Below are positions 26,030-36,400 of a stretch of 64,000 bases of DNA, piece by piece. A program made the translations under genes and the position numbers. Under the pieces are notes generated by a model, which was not told the origin of the DNA, made no database searches, and worked only from the letters and a program-made list of their open reading frames with translations. The stretch's first letter is position 1. Every line of letters begins with the position of its first letter. The stretch is from Cardinalis cardinalis (lineage: Eukaryota; Chordata; Aves; Passeriformes; Cardinalidae): the NCBI GenBank assembly GCA_014549065.1, contig JACDOX010000004.1, forward strand, positions 9,234,370 through 9,298,369. Direction: 5' to 3'.

Positions 26030-27229
26030 CTGTTTTTTACTTTACTTCTTCTAATGAAGACCTGCATGCACATAAAGCATCAACAAAAACCACTCAGCAA
26101 ATGTTAAAAATGTTAATCATTCATGGTATTAACTTCTTCAATGATGCCCAATAAAGAAGGCAAAAGATAGATGCATATGACATGTTATTTTCTATTTCAC
26201 TTTCTGAACCCCAATGGTCTAGGATCTGCTAATGTGTATGAGAACTATGAAAACAAATGGTGCCATGAATATTAAAGAACACAAGTAAGAAGTGAATCAT
26301 TAATAACATACCACACCAATGATCCAACATGTAGAAATCAGTGAATGTTTTTAAGATCACACAAAAAAACTTTGGTTGAAAACAGGATCAGAAAATTTAG
26401 TAGATATAATTTATAACATATAACCTTGTAGAGAAACCCAAACTCAAAACTTCAAAGAGATGGCTTATAAATGATAGATATAACATACAATACTGTCTGT
26501 TCCCCCTTTCTGTTTTGTACGTGATTTAGTCCCTTGAAACATACACATACAAAATTCTGTTTTGGTATCTTTTTAATATAGGAACTGAGAGTCCAAAGGA
26601 TGGGGAAGGTTTAGAATAATAGTACTGCTTCTGTAATTTATTTCAAGATATGCATTTGAAGTAATTTATATGCTGAAAAATTCAGCCTTACATTTGGTGT
26701 CCTAATGTAAGCACTGTAGAATAATTTCCCCTGTGTAGAAGAACTTACTGTGTAAAAGAATGCCCTCACACAAATTTTCTATAGCTATGAATCATGACAA
26801 GAAAATTAAGTGTGCAGATGCATCACCTTCCAAAATAACTACATGTATGGAATTTGTTGGTGATAATGAAAAATTAGTAGCTTCTTGTTGCTTCAGAGCA
26901 AACACCTGGGTTTGTATAATGCTTGACTAGTNTCTTTGGTTAAATGCAGATTAGACCCTGAAGTAACTACACCATGGCTGAGATAGAGGCTTTCTAAATG
27001 AGAATTTGTGGAAANATCCCCACTTTTTATCCTAACATCAAGTTAAACACAAAACTGACTGCAAACCTAAACGAGGGGACATGATTGAAAGCTAGATGAC
27101 TTAAAAATGCTTCCTAGATAGCAATCAGGGCTGCAAAACAAATAAGTTACCCATGCACCTTTATCTGCCATGAAAAAAAAGCAAAGAGATAAAGATGTTT
27201 GTTATCAAGATGATACAGACAATTAACNT
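26030..27229. other. Non-coding AT-rich sequence
   Basis: I see no gene, exon or recognised repeat. Confidence 0.5.
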
Positions 27230-27533
27230 GGCAAAACCANGATTTTTTGCTTCTGAGGAAGCCATGCAAAATACTATTCAACTGTGTTAAGAAGCTGTAT
27301 ACGACACACNAAGTTTTCCTGTGTGCTCAAAACCCAAGATGCCAACATCAAAAGCAGGAAACATTNATCAAATTTAGAATGCATTCAAAGGCACATATGG
27401 AACAAGGAAAACGGCAGTGGAAGAGAAAAGGCAGGAGAAGATAAAACTCCCTCTGGGTTGTACGCTAGTTGACAAACTAGGAATATATTGTGCAGTGGTT
27501 TTGGTTAAACTGGGTAGAAACACCAATCTTCGT
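27230..27533 (-). mobile_element. Endogenous retrovirus leader / 5' internal fragment (minus strand)
   Basis: This is the sequence immediately 3' of the primer-binding site in element orientation, where a retroviral leader and then gag would lie. A 72-codon frame at 27374-27592 is not recognisable as Gag, and no protease or polymerase motif follows, so the element is truncated here. The lower boundary is approximate and taken from where dense single Ns begin (about 27228). Confidence 0.5.
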
Positions 27534-27551
27534 TTCCCAGCCAATGCACCA
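27534..27551 (-). other. Retroviral primer-binding site for tRNA-Gly(GCC)
   Basis: The + strand TTCCCAGCCAATGCACCA matches the 3' end of vertebrate tRNA-Gly(GCC) plus CCA at 17 of 18 positions (A for G at the sixth). It lies 5 bases from the inner end of the LTR, in the orientation expected for a minus-strand element. The position, length and terminal CCA make a chance match unlikely. Confidence 0.85.
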
Positions 27552-27683
27552 ATTAATGTGGTGGGTGTAGCACTGGCCAAACACCAGNGCACCCACTAGA
27601 ATTANTTACTTATTTTCTGCTGCGAGATAAGGATTAGGGGGAGAGNAAAGCAGGCTCAAACCTTTAGAGGGTANAAAGAAAAC

Positions 27684-27689
27684 TTTATT
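27684..27689 (-). promoter_or_regulatory. LTR polyadenylation signal AATAAA
   Basis: TTTATT on the + strand, AATAAA in element orientation, lies 127 bases from the inner LTR end, which suits an R/U5 position. Confidence 0.65.
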
Positions 27690-27937
27690 AACAAAACTAG
27701 AAGAAAATTAGTAAGAAATCAGAATACTTCAGAACACTTCTACCCCACAGTTTTCTTTTTCCCACTGACAAAATAAAGAAAAAAATTTGGTGTTTTCAGT
27801 CAGTTCACCACTTTTAAAAATATGTTGCTATTTTATTGCAAAAGCTCCATATCTTCTTGGTGATTTCTCATAGGCAGCTCCTCAAAGCACTAACTCTTTC
27901 TTCACAGNACAGCCAACAAACTACAGCCAGCCCACTC

Positions 27938-27944
27938 TTTTNTA
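27938..27944 (-). promoter_or_regulatory. LTR TATA-like box (one ambiguous base)
   Basis: Minus-strand GTGCTANAAAAGAG lies about 250 bases upstream of the AATAAA signal. The third base of the box is an N in this assembly, so I describe it only as TATA-like. Confidence 0.5.
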
Positions 27945-28080
27945 GCACTCATCCTCATTGGACNCAGCTGTGGCCTGTTAAGGGGAGGCCTGTTCCTACT
28001 CTTTGGTGATTAGTNCAGCTGCAACTCCTCAGGTGTGAGATTACCTTCTGCACTATTCTCTTACATTCTACCCCTCCACA

Positions 28081-28795
28081 AAAATAATCTTTCTTCAGTC
28101 CACTTAGGGAGAGGAGTCTCTCCCGCCATGCCNTGGAGACTTTTCCACAAGAAACAGTTCTCTTGTGGTTTTAATTTTCATNAATAGNAGCTGCCCAGAA
28201 ATCTGCAATCATGAAGTCCCTCTCACAATTTTGGAGTTTTCCCACAACTAACACCATGGGTCATTTCAGCTTATTGGAGNACAATTTTAAGGATGAGCTG
28301 TTCTAGTATAGAAACAAAAACTTCTTTTATCTCTGGGAACAGAGGTTTTCTTGTTTCAACCCTGGGGCAAAGTTTCTCATTTCTNTCATATCTCTCTGTT
28401 CAAGCTTCTNACTGGATNACAGCTACTNCAACATCTGCTTGCTTCAACATNGGTGCCTCTGCTCATAGCTGTGGTTGGAATGCTACATGCCCCCAGTGCA
28501 TTCCATGAATTACAGGGAGAAAACCCAAAGTCTGATGTATCAANTGTATCTTCACCACAGCCTTACAAGAGAATTTCAGCCCAAGACGAAGATATCTCCT
28601 CATTCTCCTCCCANCTGGGATTTGACTCCTTCTTCNCNGATCTTGGCGTCTCCATGTTTTTTTTCTTTGTGTGTCTTCATCTTTCCCTTTTTCTCTCACT
28701 TGAGAGAGGATCAATGTCTGCAAGTTTCATCTGCGCACAGATGAAAGTATGAGAGAGTTAATGATGAAGGCATAGAGAGAGTTAATATCGCACTC
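28081..28795 (-). mobile_element. Probable retroviral 3' internal sequence beyond the LTR
   Basis: Single Ns remain very dense to about 28638, as in the LTR, so this seems to belong to the same multi-copy element. In minus-strand orientation it precedes the LTR, where the end of the internal region and the polypurine tract would be. Open frames of 86-133 codons are interrupted, and no Env or polymerase motif is visible. It could instead be another repeat family or an extended U3. Confidence 0.4.
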
Positions 28796-28799
28796 AGGC

Positions 28800-29170
28800 C
28801 TGTGGATGGTTATGTGATCTCTGCTGGGCAGCGGCAGCGGCCGCTCCGGCTGCGTGGCTGTTTTCCAGCCCCTGCCAGTTCAATTCCAGCTGCAGGGCTG
28901 CCTCTGTTCTCAGCCGCGTGATTCTTCCACGGCACCAGCAGGGTGGCTCAGCCGCTCGTGGCCAGTGTGGAGCCTGGCTTGGCTCCACCCAAAGCCGAGG
29001 GGAGCTGGCCTGGCCTGCTGGCCATGGCTGGAGCTCGTTGGGCTGGGCCGAGCTGGCTGTGCGGAGGGGCGAGCGCGGTCCGGCCGCGCTGCCGCAGAGC
29101 AGGGCCCGGCCCGGCCCCGCACGGCCGGCACGCAGTTACCTTCAAAGGCCGGAAGCCAGAGAGTTTTTCC
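28800..29170. other. CpG- and GC-rich block next to the retroviral element
   Basis: About 370 bp of strongly GC-rich sequence with many CpGs (for example GGCAGCGGCAGCGGCCGCTC and CGAGCGCGGTCCGGCCGCGC) lies in an otherwise AT-rich region. It ends abruptly near 29165, where AT-rich sequence resumes. Open frames exist on both strands (64-111 codons), as expected from composition. It may be the GC-rich part of the retrovirus, a captured segment, or a small CpG island. Confidence 0.6.
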
Positions 29171-29199
29171 TGGGGTTTGTTCCTTTTAAAATGTGATTT

Positions 29200-32100
29200 C
29201 ACAAAGGCATGTTCACTAAGTTTTCCCAAACATATTTCATTATAAAATACAAATTAATTTAAAATATGAAAAACACTTGTTTCTCTGCTTAGATTTAGCC
29301 CTTTTACCAGANGTATAGCAAGACTCTGCTGATGTCCTTACGAATCAGAGTAATTCTCTTCCTCTGTTCCAGTACGTGGATTTAGACCACATTGTCATCC
29401 TGTTCAGTAAATGGAGAAGAATTCCCATTTCACTCAAAGCCAAAAAAACTTTCAGAATGAACAGAAGGAAAGTTTTCTAAAAGAATGGAAAGAAAACTGC
29501 AAAGCTGCCACTGGTAAAATATTCTAGATCACCATCTTTTCTTGGTCACTTGGGAAATTACTTATGTCTATATGGAAATTGTCTTGCCCTAGCAGAGAGC
29601 AGGAATTTTTGTTTAGTTCTATAAATCTCTGGGCCTGCAATAGCAACACCACTTAAACTGTGGTCTGCTTTAGGAAGGTCCCTTTACTGTTATGAGTTTG
29701 AAAGGACCAGATCTCTATAACTTTGGGTCATGTATTTCCTAATATGCCTTCATCTTTAAAGATAAAAATTGGATAACAAGAAGCTGGGTGCAGAGGAATC
29801 GCTGTTTAAAATTTATGTTTCATAACTTTGATATAATTTTCTGATTATGACTGTTTATATTATTGAAATTATAGAAAGTAGGAGTAAATCCAGTATATTT
29901 TTACCTCTTGTGCATAGCACTAAAANCAGTCTCCATATTTATATTCTAACAAATAAAAAACTTTGCAAATGAGGTGAATGTAAAACACNAACTAATTTGC
30001 TTTAGACATCTCCAATATCCATGAAATGTAAACAAACAAGACAGAAATATTTGAGGAAGGACCAAGGTACAAAAACATAATTTATATAGGAGCTGGAAAT
30101 AATCTAATTTCACAGTCAAGCCTTTGCAAAATTCTTAGCTATTACTTTTCTGCTATTTGGTCTTCTTAATAATCTGACAATATGCCAAGTACTTCCATGT
30201 AAATATATTTGTTAACTTTCTCAGAAATTTAAAATTCACCTCTGGTAAGCCCATGGTTTACGTGGTCTATATAAAATACAATTTAAGAAAAACAGTATTG
30301 TCCCCAATGCCTCTGAGTAAAGATTACTCAGGAAAATCAAACTACCTGTACTCACTTATACTTAAATACCACATAGCAAGAATCACCAAAGTAACAAAAT
30401 GGTGGCAATACATTTTATATTAACAGGAGCAGGTGCTGTGCACACTTTGTAGAGGAACAGGTAATAATGAAAACAAGAAAGACCCTGAAATACAAAAGCT
30501 TTCCCTGAAAATTGATATGAGCTCAGCACAAAGAAATTTCAAGTGTAATCTATTGTATGNTGGTACACAAAGCATGTATTACTCAGGATGGTGTTTAAAG
30601 TGTTAGAGAAATATTGATTCTAATTGGTGATGCCATTCATTGTGTCTTCATTAATTGTTTTGTAAAGCTTCTTTGTTTCTTTCTCTTTATAAGATGGGAA
30701 ATTTATATTCAATTTGGTTACCTTGAAATTCAAGCTAGCTAATAATGACTATGAAGTAAATTTCTTTATATCTAATACTATAAATAAATATTGGAGAAAG
30801 ATATTTATTATTACAATATTGGAAAACATATTGAAATACTCTCCCACAGTTACAAAGAAAAATTAAACATCTAGATTGTGTCTTTTATAGCCCCCTCCTA
30901 AATTATTATTTTTCAATTTAATACTTTTAAATTATTTGATGCTTTGTAAACCAAAACATCAAAAATTCATCTTATGTCTTTCAAATGTTCAAATTCAGTG
31001 TTTTACATGAAAGTAAAATCTCAATATTACCAATTTCTAGTATTAAAAACTTCATTCTCATGAAGAAAACTCCATGGCTTCTGTTTCCATGAGGTTCATT
31101 ATGAATCTTTTCCTTCAACACAGTTTCAAATTTTATCAGCTTTCTAAGGCGTGTACCAAAAATGACCTGATATTTNTAACTTGACTGTTTTCAGTTAATT
31201 CTAATGAAATTCAGCTTCTCACTGTACAGGAAATGTGTTAACACAGCTCTAAAACAGCACACTGAGCTTTTTCTGAGGGCTTGGAATTGTCTCCCTTATT
31301 TAAAGTACAGAGCAGGCTTCTCATCCCTTAGGAGCACAATGCTAAGCCCCCTGAAGGAATTAAAAGCATTCCTCTTACAGGTAGCAGGCATATTGAGTCC
31401 ATGATAATTCAAAAACATTTACAAGCAAGGCAGAGACACACGTATTACAAAACCCCTCTGCCTGGAGAAGTTTAACCTGCAGCTCCCATCTTCCTTAGGC
31501 ATGTCACATATACATGTCTCAATAATGCCATTCAGCAGAAGTGAATGCAAAATCCACTGGGACAGAGAAAAGGAGGGAGATGTCCAANACATCTCACTAT
31601 GGCCTAGTGAATAATGCTGTCACCTGGCTAGAAACCTTAGAATTGTAACAGGANATTGACTACAACTGTACCACCTATAGAGAGAAGAATGGGATTTAGG
31701 TCATCTTTAATATTAAGAAAATCTGTGTTATAAAAGAAATGCATCATTTTTGATGCAGGCTGAGAAAAAAATTGTAAGAATCAAGAAGAGGAGATTTATT
31801 TACAAATGAAGTGTGTGAAAGGCAATGGTCATTTATATCATTTGCATTATGCCTAGAAAAGCAAAAACAAAAAAATAGCACAGCTTTAGTGGCACAGGCT
31901 TCTTAGTCTGACAAAAAAAATCAGGTATACAATGCTTAAAATAATCAAAACTACTGTAAAAATACCTATCTAAAATTTCAGTTTGCTAAATAAAGAATAT
32001 CCTTTTGTTTCCTTAAATAATTCAGGGAATTACTGATTAAACAGCATCTCCTCTGGAGTGATCATGACCAAATCCCTACACTGTGTCCTTCTGCCCCTTA

Positions 32101-32400
32101 AAATGGGACCAAGAAATATGCAGTAATTGTGACATTAAGCATTTTGAAGAAATAAACCAAAACAAAAAGTTCCTTCTGAAAATGAAGCAGGAACCTATCC
32201 AACACTTGATAATAGTAACCAGGGAAGGCTGTAGCTGGGATGCTAAGCCCTCCTCAGCTGCCNGGTATCGGATTAAGGATTGCGTGCAGATCTGTCCACC
32301 TGGGTGCTGAAGGCCAGAATTTTATCCTGGGTGTTGACATGCACAATTGCCCTTTCAAAGAACTAAACAGGGATCATTATTCTCTTTTACAGCAGTTCCA
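29200..32400. other. AT-rich non-coding sequence
   Basis: The longest frames are 66-75 codons. I see no exon or repeat family. Confidence 0.5.
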
Positions 32401-32424
32401 CAAAGGTGGTGGTAGTGGCACTGT

Positions 32425-32690
32425 TCATCTTTTATGCTACAAAGCAATTACTATACTCTTCAGCCAGCAGGAGACCCAGGTTAATTTTTTTTCTAGGTCT
32501 GGGACTCAATATCTCTGTCCTCTGTGTATTAGCAAATGTTCCAGCTAGTAGATAGAAAGCTAGCCCAGAGGGTATTTTGTCCCTCGGAGTGGCAAAATTC
32601 ATGAGAAATGTAAGTGAGGAGGAAAGTATAGATTTTGTAGCCTTAGATGAGGGCACTTATCTGAGAGAAGGGAGACACAGGATGACTCAG
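32425..32690. repeat. Possible ancient tRNA-like interspersed repeat, two diverged modules
   Basis: Two stretches, about 32440-32485 (…actcttcagccagcagg then agacccaggtt) and 32638-32690 (gggcacttatctgagagaag then ggagacacagg), share the pattern 'A-C-T-C/T … C-A/T … G-A-G-A-C-(C/A)-C-A-G-G'. This resembles an old amniote tRNA-like repeat I know by its 'gggagacccaggttcaaatcc' wording. Divergence is high, so the call is tentative. Confidence 0.3.
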
Positions 32691-33009
32691 ATTTACTTTA
32701 TGGTGGATGAGGATAGAGGAACTTCTCTAACATGATTTACCTGAATAATTTTAGATGCATTTCTTGAGATGAATCACATCCTAAAAACATCTATTTTTCT
32801 GCATAGAGACAGTCTAGTGTCAGACTCCAGATCCTGCCATAGGCAAAAGAGAAAACAGCACTTAACAAGGGGACTACACATCATGTTTTAAAGGTCTCAT
32901 ACCATATGCTGTGTAATTAATATGGAAATGCTGTATTAACATTAAAATTGTTATGTAATAAANTTTTCTTGTTATCTGTCCTTTTTCTTAGCTGTTAAGT
33001 TTATCCTTC

Positions 33010-33480
33010 CTATGTCCTGCTGGGTCCTATGGTTGACACTTCAGTCTTCCTCAGGAGTGATGGGGGTGAGAGGTTGCAGGGGGTCACAGTCAGCTGTCAA
33101 CATCCTCAGGTCTTCACCAGAAAAACTGTCACATTTCTTTGTCCTCAAGCTTGGTCACTGCTTTGGGTTCTTTTTAAATGTTTCCCTGTGACAGCCCTTA
33201 TCCTTGTCCCAGACTTCTCCAACCTTACAGTGGCCTGCAGCCCCACACCAGCCCCATGCACACAAAGGGCTGTGCATTGTCAGGCAGCAATGGAGGGGGG
33301 TGTCAGCCCTTCTCCAGTGAGGCCACCACAGGGCTGGAGCTGAAGCTGGAGCAGGGGAGGCAGCAGCCACTGCCTCCAGCACAGGAGTTAAACCAGCAGC
33401 ACCCAGATCAGGCCAGGGAGAGTCAGCCCCTGAATTGCCAGGTCAGGGCAGACAGCATATCTACTGGGCTGCACTGACTT
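33010..33480. other. GC-rich patch, unclassified
   Basis: A 470-bp island of higher GC shows overlapping open frames on both strands (75-104 codons). The predicted peptides are proline/alanine/glutamine rich and unrecognised. I found no terminal repeats or splice pattern. Confidence 0.45.
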
Positions 33481-33489
33481 CCTAGATCC

Positions 33490-36400
33490 CATATGGATAA
33501 CATCATTAATCTCCAAGGAAAGTCATGATGATGTCTAAAGTCTTGCTAAGGACTATGGACTCTTAATGATCTCTTAAATGATCAAGTGTAAGATGAACAG
33601 TATCTCTTCCAAATTTTGTCAGCAAAACTGACTTTTCTGATTTGATTAATAGTTACCTTAAATGTCCTTGAAAGCTAGGGAGAGTAAAAAAAGGAGCTGC
33701 CTGGGGCAATGTTGGCCCTAAAACTGGTAAAAAACCATACAACTGCAAGGTTCTGAGAAGTATCTATTCACTTATGCAGAACAGGAGAAGCTCAATTGAA
33801 TGAAATACTGACCTTCATCTTCCCTCACAGTTCCTCCAAATCACCTGATCTCCCAGAGAAGGAAGTTTCAAATTCAAGAAAAGTGAGATGACCTCAAATC
33901 TAATGAACTTAAGAATTGAGTACTACAGTTCTCTAGATAAAATAAAGTAAGTTGTACTACTGCTTTTCTGGACACTGAAATAAGAATGCAATGCTCAGTT
34001 TGTCTCATATATTCATTCANTACATTCCTCCAGATTTTATATCACTGATTCCCTCACCCCATTCTTTGCTGTTTATTTAAAACTCACCTGAAGCACTAAA
34101 TTGTGTAGTTTAATTTTGGTTAGTGAAAATTCTGTATTTTCTGCTCAGCTGAAGGACAGAAGGGATACCACATCAGGATTTTACTCATCACTGATTGTTT
34201 CTATTCCTAGTTTCTATGTTAACCTAGAAAGTAATAATATATGGTAAAATGGTAAAATTTTATCCACTGGTGATTCCAAACAGAAGCCTCTGATATTACT
34301 GTACCAGTAATATTATAATTTCATACTCTATGAAAAATAATCTCTTACAGCCATGTTCCTTGCACCCTTTCTTCTGCTGAGCAAGTCCTTAAAATTTTAG
34401 GAAATTGAATGAACAATTTTTTCAAAGCCTTAAGAGACTGTTTACTTTTCACTCATCAGAATCAAATGGAGTGTGTCAAGAAACTTCACTCTAATAAATA
34501 TATATATGTTAAAATTACTAGTAATGCCAAGGTAACAACAAAGGTTGCCTCACTCCTGGAAAATATTTTAGTACATGTTCAGTTTCATCTACAGATTATT
34601 AAGGAAAAGCTGTTTTAAGGTTGATTCCAAGCTAGCAGATTCCAAGAAACCACATATTTCATTTTATAACTACACTGGGTTCAGTGTTGCAAATTTTCTT
34701 TCAGATTTATCAAATCAGTCACTAGAACTCCTCAGAGGTTTGAGTATGACAAGTTCCAAATTTTAGCTGTGTTTTGATCTCAGATATGATTTCTAGTCAA
34801 AAGCTAATCNAAATAAAAACACTGATTTACCAATGTCTCATTAGTTTGTGTAAGTTAAAATATCTACTATCAGAAGTAGCTGCCTTCAATAACAGTTTAG
34901 TGTTGACTTCATGTATTTTACATCCTGTAAAGGGGAAGGGTTACATACCAAACTAACTTTATTGAATTTTTCTCTATCCTCATCTGTTGCTTAGTTCCTG
35001 ACAGAAAGATAGTGTCTCAAAAATTTCATACACATAATATTTTAACAACATTCAATTTTGTTGTAGAAGCCTTTCATTTATGCCTTCTCTTGCTCTTAGG
35101 ACTTTTTTCACACAGATTGTTCAATATGGATTATCTGTAACGCTAAGAAAAACCATGATGATGAACTACATTGATGCTGATGAATTTTCTCACAATTAAT
35201 TTTAACACAAGAAAAAAGAAAAGCAGTAGTAGTTAATATTGAATACATGTAACAAAATGGCTGTGGTTGCTTGGCAACCAGGATCACATTTATGGGAGAA
35301 TAATAAATACCTACAGCAAGCTTTAGGGATTTTCCTGTAACACAAAGATGTAGTTGAAATTTCTTGACAGGTTCATTTACACACTATGCAAGTTTTGTCT
35401 GTGCATCTTTTTGTGATGAAAAGTTTGAATTTATCTGTTTAGATTACTGATAGTGTTGTATTCACTTTATTTCTTCTTCTCAATCGCTATTGGCAAACAA
35501 GCAACCTCCAGGTGAATCTGTTGAGCAGATTTTATGTCCAGCTTCCTATATGACTTTGAATGTTTTTTGGAGCATTTTCATTTGCTCCTTCAAGAAGTAA
35601 CTAACTTTGGGCCACGGCTGCTGGGGAGACTTTTTCAGAATGGTGTCTCTTAACCATGGTAGTGTAAATGCTTCTGTTTGCTTTCCCAGCACATTTCAGA
35701 CATTGGTGTGTAAAATATACCCTAGGCCAAAACTGCTTTCTGCGCTGTGAGGACCAAAGGCCATTGCAAGTTCCAGACTTGGAGAGCTGCAGAGAACTAT
35801 AGACAAGACCTACATCATTATTAAACTTAAACCAAGATGTGAACTCACCTTCAGTATGAATAGCTGGGATACTCTGTGCCTGGTCTATGTGGCACACATT
35901 TTGGTAGCCTTTGCTCTCCTCAGCATGAAAGAGTCCTGAGCTTGTCTACTGCAGAATTTAATGGGAGTGGGAGACAGTACTTAAGCAATATCTATAGCTG
36001 TTCTCCATGAACAGCAGCATGCCCTCAGAGTTGAATCAAGAATACTGTGAACTGAAACTTTTTCCTGACCTAGCACTTCATCATTAGCATAGATACAACT
36101 TTTCTTGCAAAGTGAACTACTTCAGAGTTTTGGAAAAAGAAAAAAAATTATGTTCAGCAAAAAATACAATAAATTCACTTGGAATAACTACTTTTCACTT
36201 GGAATAACTGCAAAGATGCTCCACTGCCTCCTATGTTCCCGTTGATGCAGCTAATGTGCTGGTATTCTCTTGCCTGAAGTAGCAGTAGATAATTTCATGA
36301 CAGATTAACCTTGTAGCTGCTGTTGGCTTGGTCAGGTGTGATGCAATTGTGCTTACATTTAAAGGTATGAACATCACTGAACATATGGAGGGATTTTCTT

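Larger units (their letters stand above)
27557..28080 (-). mobile_element. Endogenous retrovirus LTR, minus strand, 524 bp
   Basis: In minus-strand reading it begins TGTGGAGGGGTAG (upper end 28080) and ends CTACACCCACCACA (27557). These are imperfect inverted termini with the canonical TG...CA ends. It carries a TATA-like TANAAAA at 27938-27944 (one base is N) and an AATAAA signal at 27684-27689, in the order U3-R-U5, and a primer-binding site follows. The outer end is uncertain: GGAGGGG could instead be a polypurine tract, which would put the LTR start at TGTAAGAG (28065). I recognise the general type as avian/passerine ERV but cannot name the family. Confidence 0.78.

Noticed and set aside
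28794..29245. Several 64-111-codon frames on both strands in the CpG-rich block
   Set aside because: They are expected from high GC with few stop codons. No family resemblance was seen.
34088..34140. 53-bp minus-strand open segment with a strong acceptor tract (CTTCTGTCCTTCAGCTGAGC then AG) and a GTGAGT donor
   Set aside because: It would end at phase 0, but the laminin-G exon downstream at 16662 needs a phase-1 predecessor. The peptide has no domain resemblance and it is short enough for chance.
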